From Pseudomonas protegens (GTDB taxonomy: Bacteria > Pseudomonadota > Gammaproteobacteria > Pseudomonadales > Pseudomonadaceae): a stretch of 64,000 nucleotides of DNA. Both the position numbers and the translations under genes were made by a program. Location: assembly GCF_003363755.1 (NCBI RefSeq), contig NZ_CP031396.1:248001-312000 (forward strand), in the 5' to 3' direction. Every line of letters begins with the position of its first letter. Position 1 is the stretch's first letter. The notes beneath the pieces are model-generated. The model had not been told where the DNA came from. It saw nothing but the letters and a program-made list of their open reading frames with translations, and searched no databases. Below, piece by piece: positions 35,975 through 43,881 of this stretch.

Positions 35975-37011
35975 ATCGGGAGGCTGCTCAAGGCGGCGCG
36001 TTCGACGACGTGGCGCAGGCTGTCGAAATTGATGTTGGCGCCGGAGTCGATGGCCACCAGGGTCTGGCCGCTGCTGCCGCTGCGGGCTACGTATTCCTTG
36101 ATCCCGGCCACCGCCAGGGCGCCCGACGGCTCGGTGATGGAGCGGGTGTCGTCGTAGATGTCCTTGATTGCGGCGCACAACTGGTCGTTGCTGACGCTGA
36201 TCACCTGATCCACATGATGGCGGCAGATCTGGAAGCCATGCTCGCCGATCTGCGCCACTGCAACGCCGTCGGCAAAGGTCCCGACCCGGGGCAATACCAC
36301 CCGTTCCCCCGCGGCGAGCGCCTGTTGCAGGCAATTGGAATGCTCGGATTCGACACCCACGATACGGATCTCCGGCCGCAGGTATTTGACGTAGGCGGCG
36401 ATCCCGGCGATCAACCCACCACCGCCCACCGGGACGAAGATCGCGTCCAGCGCCCCCTGTTGCTGGCGCAGGATCTCCATGGCCACGGTGCCTTGGCCGG
36501 CAATCACATGGGGGTCATCGAAAGGCGAAACAAAGGTGCCCCCAGTGCGCTGGGCCAGGCTCAGGGCGTGGGCCAGGGCAAAGGGAAAGCTTTCGCCATG
36601 CAGGATCGCCTCGGCGCCACGACTGCTGACGCCCAATACCTTGAGCTCAGGAGTGCTGTCGGGCATGACGATGCTGGCCTTGATCCCCAGCTCCCGCGCG
36701 GCCAGGGCCACCCCCTGGGCATGATTGCCGGCGGACGCGGTGACCACCCCGCGCTGCCGTTGCTCGGCGGTGAGCTGGGCCAGACGGTTATAGGCGCCGC
36801 GGATCTTGAAGGAAAAGGTCGGCTGCAGGTCTTCGCGCTTGAGCAGGATCTGGTTGCCCAGCCGCTGCGACAAGGCGGGCGCCGCCTGCAGCGGCGTGCA
36901 GATCGCCAGGTCGTAGACCGGCGCGGCGAGGATCATCTTCACATAGCGTTCCAGCAGGGCCATGTCGGCGCTGGGCTGGGGCGTGCTGGCAAGACGGCTG
37001 GGGCAATGCAT
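35971..37011 (-). CDS. threonine dehydratase lacking the C-terminal regulatory domain
   Basis: 346-aa PLP enzyme that would deaminate threonine to 2-oxobutyrate. The PLP lysine is in PTFSFKIRGAYNRL near residue 68, the phosphate-binding loop is VGGGGLIAGI near 198, and ASAGNHAQGVALAA lies near 96. The sequence follows the biosynthetic IlvA form (ALLERYVKMILAAPVYDLA), which normally has about 500 residues with ACT-like regulatory domains. Here it stops at RHVVERAALSSLPM, just where those domains should begin, and the stop lies in a REP unit. Isoleucine feedback inhibition is therefore probably absent. An attenuator-like leader precedes it. Confidence 0.92.
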   Translation of the reverse strand: MHCPSRLASTPQPSADMALLERYVKMILAAPVYDLAICTPLQAAPALSQRLGNQILLKREDLQPTFSFKIRGAYNRLAQLTAEQRQRGVVTASAGNHAQGVALAARELGIKASIVMPDSTPELKVLGVSSRGAEAILHGESFPFALAHALSLAQRTGGTFVSPFDDPHVIAGQGTVAMEILRQQQGALDAIFVPVGGGGLIAGIAAYVKYLRPEIRIVGVESEHSNCLQQALAAGERVVLPRVGTFADGVAVAQIGEHGFQICRHHVDQVISVSNDQLCAAIKDIYDDTRSITEPSGALAVAGIKEYVARSGSSGQTLVAIDSGANINFDSLRHVVERAALSSLPM

Positions 37012-37053
37012 GATGGATCTCCTGGCTGTGTTCGGAGCCCGGGAGACAGAGAG

Positions 37054-37078
37054 AAAAAACCCGCCTCCAGGGCGGGTT
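37054..37078 (-). terminator. leader terminator (attenuator) of the threonine dehydratase
   Basis: On the minus strand the transcript reads AACCCGCC, loop CTGGA, GGCGGGTT, then six U residues: an intrinsic terminator lying 43 to 67 bp before the dehydratase start codon. Its 5' arm CCCGCC can instead pair with GGCGGG at 37103-37098, at the end of the leader peptide gene, which would be the antiterminator. Confidence 0.75.
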
Positions 37079-37089
37079 GGGTGCAGTCG

Positions 37090-37158
37090 TCAGCAAGCCC
37101 GCCAATCAGGAATGGCGGTAATAATGCTTGGCTGGGAACGATGGGCAGAAAAAGTCAT
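37090..37158 (-). CDS. leader peptide of the threonine dehydratase attenuator
   Basis: A 22-codon reading frame, MTFSAHRSQPSIITAIPDWR followed by Ala-Cys, ending in TGA 12 nt before the terminator stem. The central codons are ATT ATT ACC GCC ATT, that is Ile-Ile-Thr-Ala-Ile, the product and substrate amino acids of the pathway. The hairpin CCGCCA/TGGCGG (37099-37118) overlaps the Ile codons and would serve as the pause stem. No clear ribosome site precedes the ATG. TTGACC at 37195-37190 with TTAGTT 17 bp on could start transcription almost at the ATG. Confidence 0.65.
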   Translation of the reverse strand: MTFSAHRSQPSIITAIPDWRAC

Positions 37159-37260
37159 GGACCGGAAACTAACCGCGCCAGCCCCTGGCGGTCAACGCAT
37201 TTCTGCGAGGCTCACGCACAGCAACACATCTCCCCCACCTGCTCCCCGCTTGCGGCTGAC

Positions 37261-37290
37261 TATACGAAACATATACGATTCATATATTCC
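37261..37290. promoter_or_regulatory. AT-rich promoter/operator of the ParD-like gene
   Basis: TATACGA occurs twice, at 37261 and 37272, one helical turn apart, followed by TTCATATATTCC. The second copy can serve as a -10 box. Tandem half-sites spaced by 11 bp are the usual target layout of ribbon-helix-helix repressors, so autoregulation is plausible. Confidence 0.4.
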
Positions 37291-37312
37291 CTCAAGAGAG
37301 CCCCCTATCAAC

Positions 37313-37513
37313 ATGGGTATCGTCAAAATCTCCGATGAACTGCACCAGCAGATCCGCGTCGCCAGCGCCGCCATGGACCGCTCGATCAACGCCCAGGCCG
37401 AATTCTGGATCAAGATCGGTCTCTTGGCCGAGCTCAACCCACACCTGGCCTACAACGACCTGATCAACAAACTGCTGCTGAACAAACCCGACCTGCTCAG
37501 GGGGCGCCCATGA
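37313..37513 (+). CDS. ParD-like ribbon-helix-helix protein
   Basis: 66-aa protein MGIVKISDELHQQIRVASAA with a ribbon-helix-helix N-terminus (beta strand GIVKIS, then two helices), of the ParD-like antitoxin family. The second half, INAQAEFWIKIGLLAELNP, is the conserved family block. It overlaps the methionine aminopeptidase gene by four bases, so the two are made together. No ParE toxin is present; the aminopeptidase occupies the toxin position. It may be a repressor of the pair. Confidence 0.85.
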   Translation: MGIVKISDELHQQIRVASAAMDRSINAQAEFWIKIGLLAELNPHLAYNDLINKLLLNKPDLLRGRP

Positions 37514-38274
37514 CCCAGGCCCTGATCAAGACCCCTGAACAACTGGCGCTGATGCGCGAATCCGGGCGCCTGCTGGCCCAGGTGTTCGACTTTCTCGACG
37601 GTTTTGTCGCCGCCGGCCTGTCCACCCTGGAGCTGGACAGCGCGGTGGAACATTTCATCCGCCACGAGCTCAAGGCACGCCCGGCGAGCAAGGGTCAGTA
37701 CAACTACCCCTACTGCATCAACACCTCGATCAACGAAGTGGTGTGCCACGGCATGCCTCACCCCAAGGCGGTGCTCAAGGACGGGGATATCGTCAACATC
37801 GATATCACCCTGGAGAAGCACGGCTACATCGCCGATGCCAGCAAGATGTACCTGATCGGCCAGGTCGGCCCCAAGGCTCAACGCCTGGTCGACACCACCT
37901 TCGAGGCCATGTGGGCGGCAATCAAGGTGGTGCGTCCGGGCGCTCGCCTCGGCGATATCGGTCATGCCATCCAGTCTCATGCCGAAGCCAGGGGTTACAG
38001 CGTGGTCCGCGAATACTGCGGCCACGGCATTGGCCGGCAGATGCACGAAGAACCGCAGATCCTGCACTTCGGCCGCCCGGGCACCGGCCTGGAACTGCGC
38101 GAAGGCATGGTCTTCACCATCGAACCCATGCTCAACCAGGGCAGTGCCCGGGTCCGCGGGCTCAAGGACGGCTGGACCGTGGTCACCCGCGACCATGGCC
38201 TTTCCGCCCAGTGGGAACACACGGTGGCGGTGACCCGCGACGGCTTCGAAGTGCTGACCCTGCAAGCGCCATAA
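37510..38274 (+). CDS. map: type I methionine aminopeptidase
   Basis: 254-aa metallo-aminopeptidase removing the N-terminal Met of nascent proteins. All five metal ligands are in place: Asp in VNIDITLEK, Asp in IADASKMY, His in CGHGIG, Glu in IEPM and Glu in WEHTV; the substrate-site His of VVCHGMP is also present. The essential map gene normally sits next to rpsB or elsewhere, so this is probably an additional copy with a special regulator, coupled through ATGA to the ParD-like gene upstream. Confidence 0.93.
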   Translation: MTQALIKTPEQLALMRESGRLLAQVFDFLDGFVAAGLSTLELDSAVEHFIRHELKARPASKGQYNYPYCINTSINEVVCHGMPHPKAVLKDGDIVNIDITLEKHGYIADASKMYLIGQVGPKAQRLVDTTFEAMWAAIKVVRPGARLGDIGHAIQSHAEARGYSVVREYCGHGIGRQMHEEPQILHFGRPGTGLELREGMVFTIEPMLNQGSARVRGLKDGWTVVTRDHGLSAQWEHTVAVTRDGFEVLTLQAP

Positions 38275-38277
38275 GGC

Positions 38278-39219
38278 TCACACGACCTTGTCGCCATGGC
38301 CGGTGAGCCGGCGCAGCCCCAGGGACATGGCCCCAGCGGCCAGCAACATGGCCAGCAGCAACAACGAGTAGGCGATCCACCACGGCGTGCCTGCGGTCAT
38401 CATGCTGAATTCGGACATGCCGCCGATGCTGGCAATCAGGTTCAGCGGCAGGAACACCACGTTGATCAGGGTCAGTTTGCGCAGCAACTGGTTGGTGCTG
38501 TTGTTCATCAGGTTGCCCCGGGCATCCATCAGCCCGGCGAACACCGTGGAGTAGATCTCCGCCTGCTTGTAACACTGGTTGTTCTCGATGATCAGGTCGT
38601 CGATCAGGCCGATGGCCTGGCTGCCGAACTGCTCCTTCTCGGCGTGATTGCGCAGGCGGGTCAATAGCGCGCCGTTGCTGTGCAAGGCATTGAGGTAATA
38701 GATCAGGCTCTCGCTGAGATTGAACATCTGCATCAGGTGACGGTTTTCCATCGAGCTGTTGAACTTGTGCTGCAGCTCCCGGGCCACCAGCTTGATCACC
38801 TTGAGGTGGCCCAGGTAGTGATGGATGTTGTTGAACAGCAGGTCCAGCAGCACATCCAGCGGGCTGTGCAGGTTGTGCCGCGCACCCAGCCCTTGGAGCG
38901 GCGTATCGTCGGGAGCGATCACCAGCAACCGGTCCGCAGAAAACAGCAGGCCGCAGGACGACACCTCGAAGGACAGGCTGCCGCCGCCGGAATAGTTTTC
39001 CGGGCGCTTCCAGATCAGGAACAGGTAATCGGGATGAAACTCGATGCGCGACACCTCGTCCGGGTCCAGCGCCGAGGCCAGGGCGTGCTCATCAAGCTTG
39101 AAGGCACTGTGCAGCAAATCACGCTCTGCCAGGTCCGGGTTGCTGAACAGCATGACCTGGGCATCCAGTTCCGGGACGGCTTGCAGGCCGCCATGGGCCA
39201 GTCGATAGCTGTGGATCAT
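38278..39219 (-). CDS. CorA-family divalent cation transporter-like protein
   Basis: 313-aa protein with the CorA plan: a long soluble, helix-rich N-terminal domain (about 1-245) and two C-terminal membrane helices. The loop between the helices, which in Mg2+ channels reads GMN, reads IGGMSEFSM here, so the selectivity asparagine is Ser. It may transport another ion such as Zn2+, or not act as a Mg2+ channel. It begins 7 bp after the stop of the RimK-like gene on the same strand and is probably cotranscribed with it. Confidence 0.88.
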   Translation of the reverse strand: MIHSYRLAHGGLQAVPELDAQVMLFSNPDLAERDLLHSAFKLDEHALASALDPDEVSRIEFHPDYLFLIWKRPENYSGGGSLSFEVSSCGLLFSADRLLVIAPDDTPLQGLGARHNLHSPLDVLLDLLFNNIHHYLGHLKVIKLVARELQHKFNSSMENRHLMQMFNLSESLIYYLNALHSNGALLTRLRNHAEKEQFGSQAIGLIDDLIIENNQCYKQAEIYSTVFAGLMDARGNLMNNSTNQLLRKLTLINVVFLPLNLIASIGGMSEFSMMTAGTPWWIAYSLLLLAMLLAAGAMSLGLRRLTGHGDKVV

Positions 39220-39226
39220 CGCCGCC

Positions 39227-40813
39227 TCACCAGGCCTGGCCGCGACGCTTGAGCTCCAGGCGGCGCACGAACTCCTCCAGTACCAGGGAATACAGGTCGT
39301 CCTGCAGGTAGGCGTCCTCGATACCGGCGTCGAGATTGGGGTTGTCGTTGACCTCGATCACCACCACCTTGTCGCCGGACTGCTTGAGATCGACCCCGTA
39401 CAGACCGTCGCCGATCAGGTTGGCGGTCTTCACCGCCAGCTCCACCACGGCCCGCGGCGCCTCGTGTACCGCCAGGGTGCGGCACTCGCCGTTGATGTCC
39501 TGGCCCTTGGCCTTGTGGTTGTAGATCTGCCAGTGGCCCTTGGACATGAAGTACTGGCAGGCAAAGATCGGCTTGCGGTTGAGCACGCCAATGCGCCAGT
39601 CGTACTCGGTGTAGAAGAACTCCTGGGCCAGCAGCAGCACCGAGTGCTCGAACAGTTCGGCGGTGGCCGCCAGCAAGGCCTGCTGGCTTTCGACCTTGAT
39701 CACGCCTCGCGAGAAACAGCCATCGGGAATCTTCAGCACCAGGGGAAAGCCCAGGCGTTCGCCGACCCGTTCGAAGTCTTCCGGTCGCTCCTTGTAGAGG
39801 ATCTCGGTGGCGGGCATCCCCAAGTGATGGCCCTTGAGCAGGTCAGTGAGATAGACCTTGTTGGTGCAGCGCAGGATCGAGGTGGGGTCATCCATCACCA
39901 CCAGCCCTTCACTCTCGGCCTTCTTGGCAAAACGATAGGTGTGGTTGTCGACGCTGGTGGTTTCGCGAATCAGCAACGCATCGTATTCGGCAAGACGGGA
40001 GTAATCCTTCTTCTCGATCAACTCCACATCGATGCCCAGCCCCTTGCCAACCCGGATGAAGCTTTCCAGCGCCCGGGCATTGGAAGGCGGCAGGACTTCT
40101 TGGGGATCGTGAAGTATCGCCAGGTCATAACGGGCCAACTGCCTTGAGCGTGGAATACGCCAGACCTTGCGACTGAAACTGTCCAGGGAGTTGGCAAATT
40201 GATCTTCCTGATCCTCTCGCAACTTATGCAAGGCACCGGACTTCACGCCTTCGATACGCCATGTGTTAGTTCGTTTGAAATCAACTAACAAGATCGGACA
40301 CGGAAACAGCTCGAACAACTGACGAGCCAGTTCCTGCAAGGGCTCGATATGGGTCCGGCCAAAATACAGCGTCAGGGTAAAACCTTCGGTATCACTGTAG
40401 AGGTGATTGCTCAGGGCTTTTTCCAGGGCCTTGTCCAGGTCGTCCAGGGCCAATCCATAGAGGGCCTTGCGGGTCAGTTCACTGATGGTCCGTACCGATG
40501 GAATCACCCGGTGGCCGCGGGCTTCAGCCAGCAGCGAGCAGTAGTAGCCATGTCCCAGGTACTTGTAGCTGCGGCACAGGTTGATCACCTGAACCCGTTT
40601 GCCCGGAGCACGTTCGCGGCTCTGCTCGAGGTACTCCTGGGCCGTGAGAATATCTTCACTGGGAAAGTAGGAAGCCCAGTCTTCCTTGCGTTCGACAATG
40701 ATAATCACCTGACTTGAAGCTTTATCCCCGGGGGAAAAATAACTTGCCGAAGTGATTGTCGCCGGCAAACTTTGCTCGGATACTTCTCGCCAATGACCTT
40801 GTACCGCTGACAT
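39227..40813 (-). CDS. RimK-family ATP-grasp ligase with RLAN domain
   Basis: 528-aa protein. Residues about 37-200 are the RLAN domain found before RimK-like ligases (VIIIVERKEDWASYFPSEDI onward). Residues about 300-515 are an ATP-grasp fold with LVLKIPDGCFSRGVIKVES and the metal site VVIEVNDNPNLDAGIEDAY. Such enzymes form amide bonds, adding amino acids such as Glu to a peptide or metabolite. The first 36 residues are an unusual low-similarity extension; a GTG codon near residue 36 (QVIIIVERKE) is a possible real start. Divergent from the GNAT-peptidase fusion 93 bp away. Confidence 0.9.
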   Translation of the reverse strand: MSAVQGHWREVSEQSLPATITSASYFSPGDKASSQVIIIVERKEDWASYFPSEDILTAQEYLEQSRERAPGKRVQVINLCRSYKYLGHGYYCSLLAEARGHRVIPSVRTISELTRKALYGLALDDLDKALEKALSNHLYSDTEGFTLTLYFGRTHIEPLQELARQLFELFPCPILLVDFKRTNTWRIEGVKSGALHKLREDQEDQFANSLDSFSRKVWRIPRSRQLARYDLAILHDPQEVLPPSNARALESFIRVGKGLGIDVELIEKKDYSRLAEYDALLIRETTSVDNHTYRFAKKAESEGLVVMDDPTSILRCTNKVYLTDLLKGHHLGMPATEILYKERPEDFERVGERLGFPLVLKIPDGCFSRGVIKVESQQALLAATAELFEHSVLLLAQEFFYTEYDWRIGVLNRKPIFACQYFMSKGHWQIYNHKAKGQDINGECRTLAVHEAPRAVVELAVKTANLIGDGLYGVDLKQSGDKVVVIEVNDNPNLDAGIEDAYLQDDLYSLVLEEFVRRLELKRRGQAW

Positions 40814-40906
40814 AAAGTTCGCTCTCGCTTAAGAACCTGACCCTTTCTATTAAGCACGAACTTTTTTCGAAGTCTCGTTTCGTTACGCAACTTTTACGGC
40901 GGTTAT

Positions 40907-42010
40907 ATGGATCTTGTCTTTCGCACTGCAACCCCCGACGATCTGCCGGCGCTGGTGGCCCTGGAACAGCAATGTTTCACCAGCGACCGGCTGACTCCAC
41001 GCAGCTTCCAATGGATGATCAGCCGCGCCCACGGGCAACTGCTGGTGGCCGAGCATCAGGCGCGATTGCTGGGCTATGCCGTGGTGCTGTTTCATCGCGG
41101 CACCTCGCTGGCGCGGCTGTATTCCATCGCCATTGCCGAAGACGCCCGGGGTCTGGGCCTGGGTCGGCGCCTGCTGCAACGGATCGAGGCCTGTGCCCTG
41201 GAACACGACTGCGCCTATCTGCGCCTGGAAGTGCGCACCGACAACCCGGCCGCGATTGCCCTGTATGAACGCCATGGCTACCGGCGTTTTGCCCGCATCC
41301 ACGACTACTACGAAGACCACGCCGACGCTTTGCGCCTGGAGAAACGCATTCTCCAGCACCGTGAGACCCGCAGCATCCGCGTGCCCTACTACCAGCAGAC
41401 CACCGACTTCACCTGCGGTCCGGCCTGTTTGCTGATGGCCATGGCCGCCCTGCAGCCATCGCGGCCCCTGGAGCGCCGAGAGGAACTGCAGATCTGGCGT
41501 GAAGCCACCACCGTATTCATGACCGCCGGCCATGGCGGCTGCAGCCCCCAGGGCCTGGCGCTGTCCGCCTGGCGCCGCGGCTTTGGCGTGCGCCTGCAGG
41601 TCAACAGCGCCGGGCCGTTGTTTCTCAGCGGCGTGCGCGACGAGCATAAAAAAGACGTCATGCGCCTGGTCCACGACGAGTTCTGCAAGGAGCTGGATGC
41701 CAGCGATGTGCAACAGGTACTGGGTGGCCCTCTGGATCTGCCGAGGTTATTGAGTGCGGGTGGCCAGCCCCTGGTGCTGATCAGCAGCTATCGCCTGACC
41801 CGCTCCAAGGCGCCCCATTGGGTGATAGTCACCGATTGCGACGAGGACTTTGTCTACCTGCATGACCCGGATGTCGACCATAGCCAGCATCGCCAGCCGA
41901 TGGACTGCCAGCACCTGCCGGTCAGCCACAGCGAGTTCGACAAAATGTGCAGCTTCGGCAGCAGCAAACTGCGGGCCGCCGTCATCCTCTCCACGCCCGC
42001 CCAAGCGTAG
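40907..42010 (+). CDS. GNAT acetyltransferase fused to a C39-like peptidase domain
   Basis: 367-aa two-domain protein. Residues 1-150 are a RimI-like GNAT N-acetyltransferase with the acetyl-CoA loop EDARGLGLGRRLL near 78-90 and NPAAIALYERHGYRRF near 113. Residues about 155-360 are a papain-fold C39-like peptidase: Cys170 in TTDFTCGPACLL, a His in KAPHWVIVTDC and an Asp in YLHDPDVDHS. It is divergent from the RimK-like ligase and likely shares its promoter region. Ligase, acetylase and protease together suggest making and removing a peptide tag (inference). The TAG stop belongs to a REP unit. Confidence 0.9.
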   Translation: MDLVFRTATPDDLPALVALEQQCFTSDRLTPRSFQWMISRAHGQLLVAEHQARLLGYAVVLFHRGTSLARLYSIAIAEDARGLGLGRRLLQRIEACALEHDCAYLRLEVRTDNPAAIALYERHGYRRFARIHDYYEDHADALRLEKRILQHRETRSIRVPYYQQTTDFTCGPACLLMAMAALQPSRPLERREELQIWREATTVFMTAGHGGCSPQGLALSAWRRGFGVRLQVNSAGPLFLSGVRDEHKKDVMRLVHDEFCKELDASDVQQVLGGPLDLPRLLSAGGQPLVLISSYRLTRSKAPHWVIVTDCDEDFVYLHDPDVDHSQHRQPMDCQHLPVSHSEFDKMCSFGSSKLRAAVILSTPAQA

Positions 42011-42072
42011 GAGCCGGCTTGCCGGCGCAGCGGCCCTGCCCGCGCCGCCCCCTTGGCTGGCGAGCCCGCTAC
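42007..42072. repeat. REP palindrome after the GNAT-peptidase gene
   Basis: Left arm GTAGGAGCCGGCTTGCCGGC, identical to the commonest form of this element, with a diverged right arm TTGGCTGGCGAGCCCGCTAC. The left arm starts within the last codons of the upstream gene and supplies its TAG stop. Three tandem GGGGAT units follow at 42089-42106. Confidence 0.8.
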
Positions 42073-42114
42073 AGCAGCGAGCTGGCTCGGGGATGGGGAT
42101 GGGGATGGCGCGGA

Positions 42115-43266
42115 TTATTCCAGGCCAACCTTGTACAGGCCGCCCTGATCCTCGTCGGTGAGGATGTAGAGATAACCGTCCGGGCCCTGGCGCACGTCTC
42201 GGATGCGCGCATTGAGCTCGCCCAGCAGGCGCTCTTCATGGGTGACACGGTCACCGTCAAATTGCAGGCGGATCAGTTCGCGGCTGGCCAGGGCGCCGAT
42301 GAACAGGTTGTGCTGCCAGGGTTTGAAGCGATCACCGTCATAGAACGCCATGCCGCTGATGCCGGGAGACTTCTCCCAGACATGATGAGGGCCCACGGTG
42401 CCTGGTGCTGTCTGGCCGCCGGCCTCGGGAATCGGCTGGCCGGAGTAGTTGACCCCGTGAGTCGCCAGGGGCCAGCCGTAGTTCTTGGCCCGTTCGATGA
42501 GGTTGATCTCGTCACCGCCCTTGGGTCCGTGCTCATTCTCCCACAAGGTGCCGCTCCAGGGGTTGAGCGTCGCGCCCTGTGGATTGCGGTGGCCGTAGCT
42601 CCAGATCTCCGGACGCACCCCGGGCTGGCCGACAAAGGGGTTGTCGTCCGGCACCCGGCCATCGGCGTACAGGCGCACGATCTTGCCCTGGAGTTTGTCC
42701 AGGTCCTGGGCGGTGGCCCGGTTGTTGTTCTCGCCCAGGGTGATGAACAGGTAGCCATCGCGGTCGAACACCAGGCGAGAACCGAAGTGGTTGCCGGTGG
42801 ACAGCTTCGGCTCCTGGCGGAAGATCACCTTGAAGTCCTTGAGCCCGCTGAGGTCGTCGGCCAATCGGCCCCGGCCGACCGCAGTGCCGGCTGTGCCGTT
42901 CTCGCCACCGCCTTCGGCGTAGGACAGATACACCAGGCGGTCCTGCTTGAAGTCCGGCGACAGCACCACGTCCAGCAAGCCGCCCTGGCCATTGGCCCAG
43001 ACCTTGGGCACCCCGTTCAAGGGGGCCGAAAGCTTGCCGTCCGGGCTCACCAGCCGCAGGCTGCCGGGACGCTCGGTGACCAGCATGCCTTGGCGATCCG
43101 GCAGGAAGGCCAGGGCCCAGGGGTGGTTCAAACCTTGCACCAGCGGCGTCAGGCTCAGAGTGCCCTGCTCGCTGGGAAACGACTGTTCGCCCGCCGCCGA
43201 GACCGGCAACGCGCTGCCCAGCAGGACGCTGGCGCACAAGGTGGCGAAAAGGGTTTTACGCAACAT
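42115..43266 (-). CDS. PQQ-dependent aldose dehydrogenase (soluble, YliI-like)
   Basis: 383-aa periplasmic beta-propeller dehydrogenase. The signal peptide ends near residue 25 (LPVSAA). Family blocks: LNHPWALAFLPD, LVTERPGSLRLV, SYGHRNPQGATLNP, WENEHGPKGGDEINLIERAKNYG-type residues and a late DGYLYILTDE. It would oxidise aldose sugars with PQQ, passing electrons to the respiratory chain. Start chosen at 43266, with AAGGAAG upstream; the longer frame adds an Arg-rich non-signal extension. The REP palindrome 42007-42072 lies just beyond its stop. Confidence 0.92.
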   Translation of the reverse strand: MLRKTLFATLCASVLLGSALPVSAAGEQSFPSEQGTLSLTPLVQGLNHPWALAFLPDRQGMLVTERPGSLRLVSPDGKLSAPLNGVPKVWANGQGGLLDVVLSPDFKQDRLVYLSYAEGGGENGTAGTAVGRGRLADDLSGLKDFKVIFRQEPKLSTGNHFGSRLVFDRDGYLFITLGENNNRATAQDLDKLQGKIVRLYADGRVPDDNPFVGQPGVRPEIWSYGHRNPQGATLNPWSGTLWENEHGPKGGDEINLIERAKNYGWPLATHGVNYSGQPIPEAGGQTAPGTVGPHHVWEKSPGISGMAFYDGDRFKPWQHNLFIGALASRELIRLQFDGDRVTHEERLLGELNARIRDVRQGPDGYLYILTDEDQGGLYKVGLE

Positions 43267-43344
43267 GCTCGCTTCCTTCTGTGGATCAAGAAATTCCCTC
43301 GCGCCCCCAGGCAGGCGGCGCCGACAACGCAGCACACCGGCATC

Positions 43345-43719
43345 TTAGCGCCGGTTGTTCGGATCGTTGGCTCGGGGGCTTTGCACTCGGGGATCGGGGT
43401 TGGGTCGCTGCACGCCGCCCCGGGGATAACCGTTGCCGATACCGCCGTTCTCCAGGGTGGGCCGCCGCACGCTGGGGCCGGTGCCAGGGCCGCGCACAGG
43501 CGGACTGATGGGCTGGGTGCCCTGCATGCTGTTGGGATTGGCCCGGCGAATGGGGTTGCTGTAGGGATCGTTGTTGCCACTGTTGGGCAGGTTCTGCGCC
43601 AGCAGCAGAGTGCTGGGCAAGTGCGGGGATGGGAGCGGTTCAGGAGCGGCGGCCCAAACGGCGCCACTGGCCCAACTCAGCGCGATGAATGCGGCAAACC
43701 TGCGGGCCAGACTGTTCAT
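43345..43719 (-). CDS. secreted Pro/Asn/Arg-rich protein of unknown function
   Basis: 124-aa protein with a signal peptide of about 26 residues ending WASGAVWA. The mature part is low in hydrophobic residues and rich in Pro, Asn, Gly and Arg (NLPNSGNNDPYSNPIRRANP, then PRGGVQRPNPDPRVQSPR), so it is probably unstructured. No known domain. AGGAGG precedes the ATG at 43719 by 7 bp, which argues that it is a real gene. It lies upstream of the PQQ-type dehydrogenase on the same strand and may be cotranscribed with it. Confidence 0.75.
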   Translation of the reverse strand: MNSLARRFAAFIALSWASGAVWAAAPEPLPSPHLPSTLLLAQNLPNSGNNDPYSNPIRRANPNSMQGTQPISPPVRGPGTGPSVRRPTLENGGIGNGYPRGGVQRPNPDPRVQSPRANDPNNRR

Positions 43720-43881
43720 GACAAGCCTCCTGAAGAGCGACAAGGTATCGAATTCGATTCCACGCTACGCCCAGGGTTCGGCTTTGTTAATTAAATATTC
43801 CTGCAGAACATGTAACACCCGGTATCCGCGGCCCGCCATTGGCGGCGCCGCGTTACCGCTGTGCAGAAGGCGGATGGCCCA

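Noticed and set aside
42089..42106. Three tandem GGGGAT units
   Set aside because: Too few copies to call a functional or phase-variable repeat; outside a coding region.
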